From contig DASSWB010000045.1 of assembly GCA_035705495.1 (NCBI GenBank), forward strand, positions 1 through 56,272: DNA of 56,272 nucleotides. The letters run 5' to 3'. The notes below the pieces were generated by a model. That model had not been told where the DNA came from. It saw nothing but the letters and a program-made list of their open reading frames with translations, and searched no databases. Of the stretch, positions 7,554 through 16,682 are shown one piece after another; the stretch's first letter is position 1, and every line of letters starts with the position of its first letter. This stretch comes from DASSWB01 sp035705495 (lineage in GTDB: Bacteria > Bacteroidota > Bacteroidia > Flavobacteriales > Flavobacteriaceae). Made by a program: the position numbers and the translations under genes.

Positions 7554-8456
7554 ATGGCTGACGATATAAATCAATTGTTAAAGGAGAAATACGAGAATTT
7601 GGGTGAAAATACCGAAACCTACTTGAAAGGTTTGTTGCACGCCAAGCCAATTACCTATTGGGATTATATCCAAGTGGATACACTTTTGACACTTCAAAAA
7701 CCCAGAACTAATTTTAAAGATGAGGAAATCTTTATTATGTATCATCAGGTAGTTGAGTTAATGCTCAAACTAGCATTACATGAAATAAAGCAAATTGTGG
7801 ATGAGGAAGCAATTAGTGAAGATTTTTTAATTGAAAAACTAAATCGAGTTAATCGTTATACCCAAATGCTGATATCTTCTTATGATGTGATGACGGCAGG
7901 AATGGATTACGATGATTACAACACGTTCCGTTCAACTTTAGCTCCCGCCAGCGGATTCCAAAGTGCGCAATTCAGATTTATAGAAATACACTGTACTAGA
8001 TTGGAAAACTTAGTAAATGCAAGAGGGAAAGAACGGCTTTCCGCAAATCCTACGATTGAGGAATATTTCGACCATATTTATTGGAAAGACGCAGGTCAAA
8101 ACAGGGAAACGGGAAAGAAGACTTTAACCCTTCGTTTGTTTGAAGAGAAATATCTGGATCAGTTAATATTAATGGCCAAGAAGGTTGAAGGTCGTACCAT
8201 TGAAGATAAATTTTTGAAACTGAAAAATCCATCAGAAGAACTACTTCAGAAGCTAAAAGAATTTGATAAAATTTATAATGTAGAATGGCCACTGATGCAT
8301 CTGAATACAGCTCAGTATTATTTGGATAAAAAAGGCGAAAATCAAGCTGCGACCGGTGGTTCTGAATGGAAAAAGTATCTACATCCGCGTTTTCAGCAAA
8401 GAAAATTTTTCCCGACGTTGTGGTCTGAAGAAGAATTGAAAAATTGGGGAATTTAA
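7554..8456 (+). CDS. kynA: Tryptophan 2,3-dioxygenase family protein
   Basis: The family is heme-dependent and opens the indole ring of L-tryptophan to N-formylkynurenine, the first step of the kynurenine pathway. The 300-residue length equals that of bacterial enzymes. Signature residues are all present: active-site His64 in YHQVVEL, Arg126 in FRSTLAPASGFQSAQFR, the proximal heme ligand His249 in MHLNTAQYYL and the substrate-binding TGGS (267-270). The C-terminal part is all-helical and rich in charged residues. No other kynurenine-pathway gene is nearby; infB ends upstream and a SPOR gene converges from downstream. Family membership is firm, and tryptophan as substrate is likely but not proven by sequence. 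Confidence 0.88.
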   Translation: MADDINQLLKEKYENLGENTETYLKGLLHAKPITYWDYIQVDTLLTLQKPRTNFKDEEIFIMYHQVVELMLKLALHEIKQIVDEEAISEDFLIEKLNRVNRYTQMLISSYDVMTAGMDYDDYNTFRSTLAPASGFQSAQFRFIEIHCTRLENLVNARGKERLSANPTIEEYFDHIYWKDAGQNRETGKKTLTLRLFEEKYLDQLILMAKKVEGRTIEDKFLKLKNPSEELLQKLKEFDKIYNVEWPLMHLNTAQYYLDKKGENQAATGGSEWKKYLHPRFQQRKFFPTLWSEEELKNWGI

Positions 8457-8500
8457 TTTCTTGATTTTTAGTTTTTTAACTTTGAGCCAATAAACCGAAC

Positions 8501-8887
8501 CTAAAGTTTGGGTTTGAAAATAAATGCTTCGGGAAAAATGGTTTTTATTGTCATCAATGCCCTGTCTGCTTCTAATCTATTCCTGAAATTGCCTACCCAT
8601 ACTTTATAATTTGGGGTTTCGTATTCAATATTTGAAGACCATTCCAATGAACTTTTTCTATAGTCCGCAAGTATTTTGTTTGCTTTCTCCAAATCCCCAT
8701 AAAATAACTGGATTTTATACCTGTCATTTAACTTGTTTTCTTTCGCCAATTGTATTTTTAGATCCAAAAGAGTGGACACTTTTTCATCTTGAACAACAGT
8801 AATATTTCCTTCTTGAGCGGAAGAAATTGATGTTAGGGCAATAAAAAATATTGCGAAAAAAATATTGCGAAGGTGTGAATTATTCAT
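8501..8887 (-). CDS. Secreted SPOR-domain protein
   Basis: The 128-residue protein starts with a signal peptide (NIFFAIFFIALTSISSAQ, cleavage near residue 24). A SPOR-like domain spans about residues 55-128, with the pattern YKIQLFYGDLEKANKILADY and ETPNYKVWVGNFRNRLEADR. SPOR domains bind septal peptidoglycan stripped of stem peptides. There is no membrane anchor or enzyme domain, so this looks like a soluble periplasmic SPOR protein. It converges with the dioxygenase gene and diverges from the ACIII operon. It lies between the infB operon and the ACIII operon, an arrangement I recall from other flavobacteria. Confidence 0.8.
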   Translation of the reverse strand: MNNSHLRNIFFAIFFIALTSISSAQEGNITVVQDEKVSTLLDLKIQLAKENKLNDRYKIQLFYGDLEKANKILADYRKSSLEWSSNIEYETPNYKVWVGNFRNRLEADRALMTIKTIFPEAFIFKPKL

Positions 8888-8901
8888 TTTCAGGTTTTTT
8901 A

Positions 8902-8909
8902 CAAAGATA
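8902..8909 (-). promoter_or_regulatory. Promoter -7 element of the SPOR gene
   Basis: The minus strand reads TATCTTTG, an exact TAnnTTTG match 14 bases before the ATG. The leader would be under 10 bases. No clear -33 TTG is seen. Confidence 0.6.
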
Positions 8910-9007
8910 AAAAATATAGCTCTGAACAGTTTAAAGTAATTTATTTAGAATAAATATAAATTACCTGTTAAGGCTTTTCTAAGATTCGTTAAATCGACTT
9001 TAAGTAT

Positions 9008-9015
9008 TACTTTTG
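9008..9015 (+). promoter_or_regulatory. Candidate promoter of the ACIII-cox operon
   Basis: TACTTTTG matches TAnnTTTG. A near -33 element (TTC, 8986-8988) is 19 bases upstream. Transcription from here would give an 85-base leader before actA. A stretch near 9032-9075 has no obvious second promoter. Confidence 0.5.
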
Positions 9016-9106
9016 TCCGTGAATTTTAGGCTACGGAACGCAAATATGTAATAGTTATTACGAAAAACCGTACCAAACTTTTTAAGACGTTAATTCTACA
9101 AATAAT

Positions 9107-10450
9107 ATGAAAAAGGTGAAATTCCGCCAATCTATCGTGCGACTTTTCTTAGGTGTTTCGTTGTTTCTGTCATTTTCTACATTAATATATGCACAAGATG
9201 TTCCTGCTGAAGCAGTACCTGATGGGCAATCCGGTCTTGCAGAATCTGCACAAGAGGTAACTCCATCAAGTGGTGATGCAGATGCAGGAAAAACTATTTT
9301 TAATTCCCTATGTGCTGCCTGTCACAAACTGGATAATAATTCTATTGGTCCGGCGCTTAGAGGAGTAACAGAACGAAGAGATGTTCAATGGCTTCATGAA
9401 TGGATAAAAAACAGTCCTGGAATGATTGCTTCGGGAGATGAAACTGCAGTTGCGCTGTTTGAAGAGTACAATGGTACTGCTATGCCTGCGTTTCCTCAGC
9501 TTTCGGATGTGGACATCGATAATATTCTTGCTTATGTAAGTCAACCAAAAGCAGCGCCTCAAGCAGCTGCTGGTGATGTGGCTGGTCAGTCCACTTCTGG
9601 CGGCGGCGGTGTGTCAACTGATATAATACTTGGAATACTAGTGTTTGTACTGTTGATGTTGCTAATAGTTCTGTTCCTTGTGAATAAAACTTTAAATAGA
9701 TTTGCTGTTGCTAACGGAATTCCACTACCTGAAAAGGAGAAAACTACGCCTATTTGGAAATCTTTTATAGAGAACCAATTTTTGGTGATTTCCAGTGCCA
9801 TATTCCTAATTTTAGTGGGAGCGTACTTTGTTTTTGGTTGGTTGATGCAAGTGGGTGTGGATCAGGGTTATAAGCCAATTCAGCCAATTCACTTTTCGCA
9901 TAAAATCCATGCAGGTGACAATCAAATAGAGTGTAAATTTTGTCATTCATCGGCACGTGTTTCTCAAACTTCTGGTATACCTTCCTTAAACGTCTGTATG
10001 AATTGTCATAAATCTATTGGCGAAGTGGCAGAATCTACCGCTACTGATGAATATAGCAAGGAATTTTACGATGCTGAAATTCAAAAACTTTACAAAGCGA
10101 CTGGATGGGATCCTGCGACTATGGCTTATAGCGGGGAGACAGAGCCTGTCAAGTGGGTGAGGATTCATAATTTACCTGATTTTGCTTACTTTAATCACTC
10201 TCAACACGTAGAAGTTGGTGGTATTCAATGTCAGACATGTCATGGGCCTGTAGAGGAAATGGAGGTAATGTATCAAAATGCTCCTCTTACCATGGCTTGG
10301 TGTGTGAATTGTCACAGAGAAACCAACGTGAAAACAGAGGGTAATGAATACTACGAAAAAATTCACGAAGAATTGTCTAAAAAATATGGAGTTGAGGAAC
10401 TTACCGTTGCTCAAATGGGTGGAATTGAATGTGCTAAATGCCACTATTAA
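9107..10450 (+). CDS. actA: ACIII subunit ActA, multiheme cytochrome c with fused monoheme domain
   Basis: ActA carries the periplasmic heme wire of alternative complex III, which oxidises menaquinol in place of a bc1 complex. The protein has a signal peptide (1-29). A monoheme cytochrome c domain with CAACH (69-73) comes next, then two membrane segments (about 172-193 and 225-247). The C-terminal part has five more CxxCH motifs: 276-280, 297-301, 375-379, 399-403 and 442-446. The last lies one residue from the end. Six heme sites in one chain exceed the pentaheme core of the family; the extra one is the N-terminal domain, which looks like a mono-heme cytochrome fused on. It is the first gene of the operon and is 27 bases from actB. 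Confidence 0.93.
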   Translation: MKKVKFRQSIVRLFLGVSLFLSFSTLIYAQDVPAEAVPDGQSGLAESAQEVTPSSGDADAGKTIFNSLCAACHKLDNNSIGPALRGVTERRDVQWLHEWIKNSPGMIASGDETAVALFEEYNGTAMPAFPQLSDVDIDNILAYVSQPKAAPQAAAGDVAGQSTSGGGGVSTDIILGILVFVLLMLLIVLFLVNKTLNRFAVANGIPLPEKEKTTPIWKSFIENQFLVISSAIFLILVGAYFVFGWLMQVGVDQGYKPIQPIHFSHKIHAGDNQIECKFCHSSARVSQTSGIPSLNVCMNCHKSIGEVAESTATDEYSKEFYDAEIQKLYKATGWDPATMAYSGETEPVKWVRIHNLPDFAYFNHSQHVEVGGIQCQTCHGPVEEMEVMYQNAPLTMAWCVNCHRETNVKTEGNEYYEKIHEELSKKYGVEELTVAQMGGIECAKCHY

Positions 10451-10477
10451 TTATTAATTCGAAGTAATATTATATAT

Positions 10478-13400
10478 ATGTCATCAAACAAGAAATACTG
10501 GAAAAGTGTTGAAGAGCTAAATGATTCAAGCTCTATTGTTGAGGCGCTCCAGCAAAAGGAATTCGCAGAGGAAATACCTACTGACGAATTTTTGGGGGAC
10601 AAAAGTTCACTTGAAAATTCCACAACATCAAGAAGGGATTTTTTGAAATATGTTGGATTCAGTACGGCGGCGGCTTCATTGGCTGCTTGTGAGGGTCCGG
10701 TAATGAAATCTATTCCATATGTTGTACAGCCAGAACGTATTGTTCCCGGTGTGGCAAATTATTATGCCACAACAATGGCTGACGGTTTTGATTTTTCTGG
10801 TGTCCTAGTGAAAACCCGTGAGGGAAGACCTATTAAAATTGAACGTAATACACTTGCAAATACTGGATCTAATGCCAGGGTACAAGCTTCCGTGTTGTCC
10901 TTATACGATAACAAAAGAGTAAAAAAACCTATTGCCAATGGAGAGGAGGTTTCTTGGGAAAAATTTGATATTGAAGTAAAGGAAAAATTGGAGAAGGTTC
11001 AAGGTGAAATTGTTTTGCTAACACAAACCTTCGCAAGTCCTTCTACATCAAGATTGATCAATGATTTCTCACAGCATTTTGGAAATGTACGTCATGTAAT
11101 CTATGATACGGTTTCGGAAGATGCCACGCTGAATGCATTTGAGGCGAAATACGGGTTTAGAGCCTTGCCAAATTATGATTTTTCAAAAGCTGAAGTTATT
11201 GTTTCAATAGGTGCAGATTTTCTTGGAGATTGGGCAGGAGGTGGCTATGACGCTTCCTATGCAAAATCCAGAATTCCAAAGGATGGTAAAATGTCCCGTC
11301 ATATTCAATTTGAAGGTAATTTTACCATCACAGGGGCGAAAGCAGATAAAAGAATTCCGGTTAAACCTTCTCTTCAGAAAAAAGTATTAGCGGCATTATA
11401 CGGATACATCACAGGTGGTGCGGCGAATAGTAAATTGCCTGCTCAAATCAATGATGCCGTTGTAAAAGCGGCGCGCCAGTTAAAAAATGCTGGTAGTGGT
11501 GGAGTGGTTGTTTCTGGACTTCCCGATAATGATGCGCAAAGTCTTGTTTTGGCTATCAATGAAGCTTTGGGAAGTAGCGTAATGGATTCTGCCAATCCAA
11601 GAATGTTAAGACAGGGTAACGCCAGTGAAGTTCAAAAACTTGTTCAGGATTTAAATTCGGGAAGTATAGGTGCTTTATTGGTTGCGGGTGTGAATCCTGC
11701 ATATAGTTTGCCTAATTCTGAAGAATTTATTGAAGGATTGAAAAAAGTGGATGTTTCTGTTGCTTTTTCTATGAAAGAAGATGAAACAGCCAAATTGTGT
11801 AAATATATTGCTGCTACACCACATTACTTAGAAAGTTGGGGTGATGTTCAAATTACTGCCAAAAGCTTTACTTTGATGCAGCCAACGATTAAGCCATTGT
11901 TTAATACTAGGCAGTTTCAGGACACATTATTGAGATGGAATGGAAATTCTTTATCTTATTATGAATACATCAAAGAAACTTGGTCTACTGCTTTAGGGGC
12001 TACTTCTTGGAATGATGCGCTGCATGATGGAGCTTTTGAATCTACTTCTCCTTTTGCCGCAACCACATCAAATACATCTGGTTTAGGGGTTAATAGTTTG
12101 GATGTGGCTGTGAAAAATTTATCGGCTGATCAGGAAGAAAAAGGATTTGAGCTTGAATTATATACTTCAGTTGCATTGGGAGATGGTCAACAAGCCAATA
12201 ATCCGTGGTTGCAAGAGTTTCCGGATCCTATTACCAGAGTTTCTTGGGACAATTATATAAAAATGTCCAGAGCTGATGCCGAGGAGCTTGATTTGAGAAA
12301 CGAAACGGTTTCAAACGGTGCGCTCAATGGAAGTTATGTGAATGTGAAAGTGGGGGATACTGTTTTAAAAAGAATTCCTGTTTATATTCAACCGGGACAA
12401 GCGAAAGGAGCTGTTGCGCTGGCGTTGGGATATGGTAAAAAGGAAGCGGTTCAGAATGAGATGAAAGTAGGGGTAAATGCTTACCCATTGTACAAGAATT
12501 TCCAGTCGGTTCAGAATGTCACTATTGAGAAAGCGTCAGGAATGCATGAATTTGCGTGTGTTCAGTTACAAAACACTTTAGCCGGAAGGGATGATATTAT
12601 TAAAGAAACTACTTTAAGTATTTTTAATTCAAAAGATAAAGATTCTTGGAACCCTGTTCCCGTAGTCGATTTTAATCATGCGCCTATTCCTGTCACCTCC
12701 GAGGATGCTGATATCTGGGAGCCATATGACAGTTCAATCGGTCACCATTTTAATATGTCGATCGATTTAAATGCCTGTACAGGATGTGGAGCTTGCGTTA
12801 TTGCTTGTCACGCTGAAAACAACGTTCCTGTAGTAGGTAAAGAAGAGGTGAGAAAGTTCAGGGATATGCATTGGTTGCGTATTGATAGATATTATTCTGC
12901 TGAAAGTACCTTTAAAGAGGAACAGGAAGCATTGGATAATCTTGGTGCTTTCGAGAGTTATGATAATGTGGAAACTGCAGATGATGAAAATCCTCAGGTG
13001 GTATTTCAGCCAATGCTTTGCCAGCATTGTAATCATGCTCCATGTGAAACGGTTTGTCCAGTTGCAGCAACAATGCATAGTCGTCAAGGTCAGAATATGA
13101 TGATTTACAACCGTTGTGTTGGAACTAGATATTGCGCGAACAACTGTCCTTATAAAGTTAGAAGATTCAACTGGTTCTTGTACAATAAGAACGATGAATT
13201 TGATTTCCATATGAATAATGATTTGGGACGAATGGTCTTAAATCCTGATGTAACGGTTCGTTCTAGAGGGGTTATGGAAAAATGTACTTTCTGTATCCAA
13301 AGAACTCAAAAAACCATTCTTGATGCGAAACGTGAAGGAAGAGGAATTGAGGATGGTGAATTTCAAACTGCATGCTCCCTTGCGTGTGATAAAGGAGCTA

Positions 13401-13543
13401 TTGTATTTGGAGATATCAACGATGCCAATTCTAAAGTGAGTGCACTTGGAAAAGATGAAAGAATGTACCACGCGTTGGAAAGTGTAGGAACGAAACCAAA
13501 CGTGATGTATCAAGCGAAAGTTACAAATGATATAGAGGTTTAA
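10478..13543 (+). CDS. actB: ACIII subunit ActB, molybdopterin-oxidoreductase-like Fe-S protein
   Basis: ActB is the large peripheral subunit of alternative complex III. The first 740 residues resemble a molybdopterin oxidoreductase, which in ACIII is known to lack the cofactor. The C-terminal part, from about residue 760, is a ferredoxin-like domain with four Cys clusters: CTGCGACVIAC, CQHCNHAPCETVC, CVGTRYCANNC and CTFC with CSLAC. An unusual Tat-like signal (SRRDFLKYVG, 51-60) lies about 50 residues in, and is followed by a lipobox-like SLAAC (67-71), so the protein may be exported by Tat and lipidated. The N-terminal extension (KKYWKSVEELNDSSS) before the Tat signal is typical of this subunit. 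Confidence 0.94.
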   Translation: MSSNKKYWKSVEELNDSSSIVEALQQKEFAEEIPTDEFLGDKSSLENSTTSRRDFLKYVGFSTAAASLAACEGPVMKSIPYVVQPERIVPGVANYYATTMADGFDFSGVLVKTREGRPIKIERNTLANTGSNARVQASVLSLYDNKRVKKPIANGEEVSWEKFDIEVKEKLEKVQGEIVLLTQTFASPSTSRLINDFSQHFGNVRHVIYDTVSEDATLNAFEAKYGFRALPNYDFSKAEVIVSIGADFLGDWAGGGYDASYAKSRIPKDGKMSRHIQFEGNFTITGAKADKRIPVKPSLQKKVLAALYGYITGGAANSKLPAQINDAVVKAARQLKNAGSGGVVVSGLPDNDAQSLVLAINEALGSSVMDSANPRMLRQGNASEVQKLVQDLNSGSIGALLVAGVNPAYSLPNSEEFIEGLKKVDVSVAFSMKEDETAKLCKYIAATPHYLESWGDVQITAKSFTLMQPTIKPLFNTRQFQDTLLRWNGNSLSYYEYIKETWSTALGATSWNDALHDGAFESTSPFAATTSNTSGLGVNSLDVAVKNLSADQEEKGFELELYTSVALGDGQQANNPWLQEFPDPITRVSWDNYIKMSRADAEELDLRNETVSNGALNGSYVNVKVGDTVLKRIPVYIQPGQAKGAVALALGYGKKEAVQNEMKVGVNAYPLYKNFQSVQNVTIEKASGMHEFACVQLQNTLAGRDDIIKETTLSIFNSKDKDSWNPVPVVDFNHAPIPVTSEDADIWEPYDSSIGHHFNMSIDLNACTGCGACVIACHAENNVPVVGKEEVRKFRDMHWLRIDRYYSAESTFKEEQEALDNLGAFESYDNVETADDENPQVVFQPMLCQHCNHAPCETVCPVAATMHSRQGQNMMIYNRCVGTRYCANNCPYKVRRFNWFLYNKNDEFDFHMNNDLGRMVLNPDVTVRSRGVMEKCTFCIQRTQKTILDAKREGRGIEDGEFQTACSLACDKGAIVFGDINDANSKVSALGKDERMYHALESVGTKPNVMYQAKVTNDIEV

Positions 13544-13584
13544 ATTTTTTAAGTAAAATAAGTATTAAGATCAATTATTAAGAT

Positions 13585-15390
13585 ATGTCGTCACATTACG
13601 AAGCACCTATACGAGAGCCTTTAATTATCGGCGAGAAAACCTATCATGACATTAGTGTTGATGTGGGGGCTCCCGTTCTGGGAAAGGCCAATAAATCATG
13701 GTGGATAGTTTTCTCTATTGCTTTGGTTGCTTTCCTTTGGGGATTAGGTTGTATTATCTACACTGTTTCTACAGGTATAGGTGTCTGGGGATTAAATAAA
13801 ACAATTGGCTGGGCCTGGGATATTACCAATTTCGTTTGGTGGGTAGGTATTGGTCACGCAGGGACGTTGATTTCGGCTGTATTGTTGCTGTTCCGTCAAA
13901 AATGGAGAATGGCGATAAACCGTTCTGCAGAGGCCATGACTATTTTTGCAGTCGTTCAAGCTGGATTATTTCCTATTATCCATATGGGGCGTCCTTGGTT
14001 GGCGTATTGGGTGGTTCCAATTCCAAATCAGTTTGGATCTCTTTGGGTGAACTTCAACTCTCCATTGCTTTGGGACGTGTTTGCAATCTCTACTTATCTT
14101 TCTGTGTCATTGGTTTTCTGGTGGACAGGTTTGCTTCCGGATTTCGCCATGCTAAGAGATAGAACGAAAAGCCCATTTCAGCAAAAAATATACGGAATAT
14201 TGAGCTTCGGTTGGAGCGGACGTGTAAAAGATTGGCAGCGGTTTGAAGAAGTTTCTTTGGTTTTAGCTGGTTTGGCAACTCCTTTGGTACTATCGGTACA
14301 TACAATTGTATCATTCGATTTCGCAACTTCGGTTGTTCCTGGATGGCACAGTACAATATACCCTCCTTATTTCGTTGCAGGTGCAATTTTCTCTGGATTC
14401 GCAATGGTGCAAACTTTGTTGATCATTATGAGAAAAGTTTCCAATTTGGAAAATTACATTACCGTTCTTCATATTGAATACATGAACAAGGTGATATTAC
14501 TTACCGGTGGTATCGTCTCTGTGGCGTATATCACGGAATTTTTTATCGCATGGTATTCAGGTGTTGATGCGGAAAATTATACGTATCTCTCCTATGGTGC
14601 TGCAACGGGTCCTTACTGGTGGGCATTCTGGGCATTGATCATTTGTAATTTTGTGGTTCCACTTACGCTGTGGGTAAAGAAATGGAGGAGAAATATTATT
14701 TGGACCTTTATTGTTGCCCTTATTATCAATATAGGGATGTGGTTTGAAAGATTTAATATTATAGTGATTAACATTAGTAAAGATAGATTGACATCTTCTT
14801 GGGCCATGTTTTCACCCACCTTTGTTGATATTGGAATATTTATAGGAACTATCGGATTTTTCTTTGTGCTATTTTTACTTTACGCTAGAACTTTCCCTGT
14901 TATTGCGCAAGCAGAGGTGAAAACTATTTTGAAATCTTCTGGAGAAAGCTACAAGAGATTAAGAGCTGAACATCCTACCCGTATTGAACATGTAGATTTA
15001 GATCCTACTTCTGGTGAACCTTCTGCAAATATTGAAGGAAAATATTTTACTTCTGAAAAAAATGAGGACAAAACAGATGATCACGAATCTACAGTAAATG
15101 CCGATGCTCTTTTAGACAATGAAATTGAAAAGGATCAGGTGGATAATATGTTGTTGAGGATTGGAAAATTTGATCCGGTTCATCAAAAAGCCGATGATTT
15201 AGAAAAAATTGATGGTATTGGACCATTAATGGAGCAAAAATTACATCAAATAGGGATTTATACCTATGATCAAATAAGTAATATGACTGAAACTGATCTT
15301 GATCTTCTAAATACTGTCATTGATGAATTTGACGAAAGAGGGAAGATGGATAATTGGGTTTCTCAAGCTAAAAATTTGAAAAATAACTAG
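13585..15390 (+). CDS. actC: ACIII subunit ActC (NrfD/PsrC-like) with C-terminal helix-hairpin-helix domain
   Basis: ActC is one of the two large integral membrane subunits that hold the quinol site. The N-terminal 450 residues form about ten membrane helices with NrfD-family features (WWVGIGHAGTLISAVLLLF, HMGRPWLAYW, WYSGVDAENY). After a charged linker (about 455-530) the chain ends in a small soluble domain, residues 537-590, with DDLEKIDGIGPLMEQKL. The I-DGIGP motif is that of helix-hairpin-helix (HhH) folds usually linked to nucleic-acid binding or protein contact. Such a tail is not part of the core NrfD fold. The actD ATG follows the stop codon after one base. Confidence 0.92.
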   Translation: MSSHYEAPIREPLIIGEKTYHDISVDVGAPVLGKANKSWWIVFSIALVAFLWGLGCIIYTVSTGIGVWGLNKTIGWAWDITNFVWWVGIGHAGTLISAVLLLFRQKWRMAINRSAEAMTIFAVVQAGLFPIIHMGRPWLAYWVVPIPNQFGSLWVNFNSPLLWDVFAISTYLSVSLVFWWTGLLPDFAMLRDRTKSPFQQKIYGILSFGWSGRVKDWQRFEEVSLVLAGLATPLVLSVHTIVSFDFATSVVPGWHSTIYPPYFVAGAIFSGFAMVQTLLIIMRKVSNLENYITVLHIEYMNKVILLTGGIVSVAYITEFFIAWYSGVDAENYTYLSYGAATGPYWWAFWALIICNFVVPLTLWVKKWRRNIIWTFIVALIINIGMWFERFNIIVINISKDRLTSSWAMFSPTFVDIGIFIGTIGFFFVLFLLYARTFPVIAQAEVKTILKSSGESYKRLRAEHPTRIEHVDLDPTSGEPSANIEGKYFTSEKNEDKTDDHESTVNADALLDNEIEKDQVDNMLLRIGKFDPVHQKADDLEKIDGIGPLMEQKLHQIGIYTYDQISNMTETDLDLLNTVIDEFDERGKMDNWVSQAKNLKNN

Positions 15391-15391
15391 T

Positions 15392-15919
15392 ATGGCAGCA
15401 AAGGTAATATATGCTATTTATACGGATGACGATTTGTTGATGCAGGCTGTAAAACAAATTCGTGATGCACGCTATAACATTACAGAAGTTTTTACGCCGT
15501 TTCCAGTCCATGGTTTGGATAAAGCTATTGGTTTGGCACCAACTAGACTGGCAATTGCTTCTTTTATGTATGGATTGGTAGGGCTTTCGGTTGCTATTGC
15601 CATGATGAATTTTATTATGATTGAAGATTGGCCAATGAATATCGGAGGAAAACCGAGTTTCAGTTTTGTCCAAAATATGCCTTCTTTCATTCCTATTATG
15701 TTCGAATTGACCGTGTTTTTTGCAGCGCATTTAATGGTGATCACTTTCTATTTAAGAAGTAAAATTTGGCCTTTTAAAAAAGCAGAAAATCCTGATGTTC
15801 GTACGACGGATGATCATTTTATGGTTGAAGTGCAATTGGCAAATCATGATGTTGACCAACTATCGGAATTTTTGTACAACACAGGTGCAATAGAAATTAA
15901 ATTAACAGATAACAAATAA
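15392..15919 (+). CDS. actD: ACIII subunit ActD (DUF3341)
   Basis: ActD is a small membrane subunit of alternative complex III with a cytoplasm-like alpha/beta domain at its N-terminus (AKVIYAIYTDDDLLMQAVKQ). Two membrane helices follow, near residues 55-75 and 98-120. After these, the C-terminal strand EVQLANHDVDQLSEFLYNTG may complete the soluble fold. Length (175 aa) fits the DUF3341 family, which is found only with ACIII-like complexes. The gene is one base from actC and five bases from actE, so the three are probably translationally coupled. Confidence 0.92.
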   Translation: MAAKVIYAIYTDDDLLMQAVKQIRDARYNITEVFTPFPVHGLDKAIGLAPTRLAIASFMYGLVGLSVAIAMMNFIMIEDWPMNIGGKPSFSFVQNMPSFIPIMFELTVFFAAHLMVITFYLRSKIWPFKKAENPDVRTTDDHFMVEVQLANHDVDQLSEFLYNTGAIEIKLTDNK

Positions 15920-15924
15920 ACATA

Positions 15925-16662
15925 ATGAAAAGTTTATTTAATAAGTTTTTACTATTCATTTCCATTATAAGTATGGTTTCTTGTTTTGACAGTTCAAAGC
16001 CAAATTACCAATACATGCCAAATATGTATGAGGAAGTGAGTTATGAACCTTATGGGTCATACGATGTTTTTGAGAATGAACAAGAAGCAAAATTACCGGT
16101 GGAAGGAACAATCCCACGTGGTTGGAAACCTTACGATTACGAAAATACTCCAGATGGTTATGACGCGGCGAAAGCTGAATTAACAAATCCTTTACCATAT
16201 ACCGAGGATAATATGGCTGCAGGAAAGGAATTGTACACAATTTACTGTGCGGTTTGTCATGGAGATAAAGGAGATGGAAAAGGAATTCTTGTTCAACGGG
16301 AGAAGTTTCTTGGGGTTCCAAGTTATGACGACTTAGGTAGGGCGATCACTGAAGGAAGTACTTACCATGTGATGTATTATGGACGCAACGCAATGGGATC
16401 TTACGCTTCTCAAACTTCTATTGAGGAAAGATGGCAAATTGCACATTATGTTATGTCCTTGAAAAATAAATTGGAAGGAGGTGCTGAAAGGCCTTTTGAA
16501 AACCAAGATGAGGGAATCTCAACGAGTGAGGGGAATGGTGTAAGTGCTGAAAACGAATCAGAAGGAATGGATAATCTCATTCCCGCGGTTAATGCAGAGG
16601 GTGATATCAATGCCGGAGAAAATTCCAATAATGGGGAACAACAAAATCAAATTGTAGAATAA
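15925..16662 (+). CDS. actE: ACIII subunit ActE, monoheme cytochrome c lipoprotein
   Basis: ActE is the periplasmic monoheme cytochrome c of alternative complex III. The signal peptide ends in a lipobox (SIISMVSC, Cys20), so the mature protein is lipid-anchored. One heme site, CAVCH, lies at 108-112. The likely axial Met follows in GRNAMGSY. The tail after residue 195 is a 50-residue acidic, Asn/Glu/Gly-rich low-complexity stretch (GVSAENESEGMDN) with no known role. It lies between actD (5 bases) and actF (20 bases). Confidence 0.92.
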   Translation: MKSLFNKFLLFISIISMVSCFDSSKPNYQYMPNMYEEVSYEPYGSYDVFENEQEAKLPVEGTIPRGWKPYDYENTPDGYDAAKAELTNPLPYTEDNMAAGKELYTIYCAVCHGDKGDGKGILVQREKFLGVPSYDDLGRAITEGSTYHVMYYGRNAMGSYASQTSIEERWQIAHYVMSLKNKLEGGAERPFENQDEGISTSEGNGVSAENESEGMDNLIPAVNAEGDINAGENSNNGEQQNQIVE

Positions 16663-16682
16663 CAGCATTTAGATATATTAAT

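Noticed and set aside
12767..13210. A 147-codon minus-strand frame in actB
   Set aside because: It lies opposite the Fe-S cluster domain of actB and its product is a random-looking Thr/Ile/Ser sequence.
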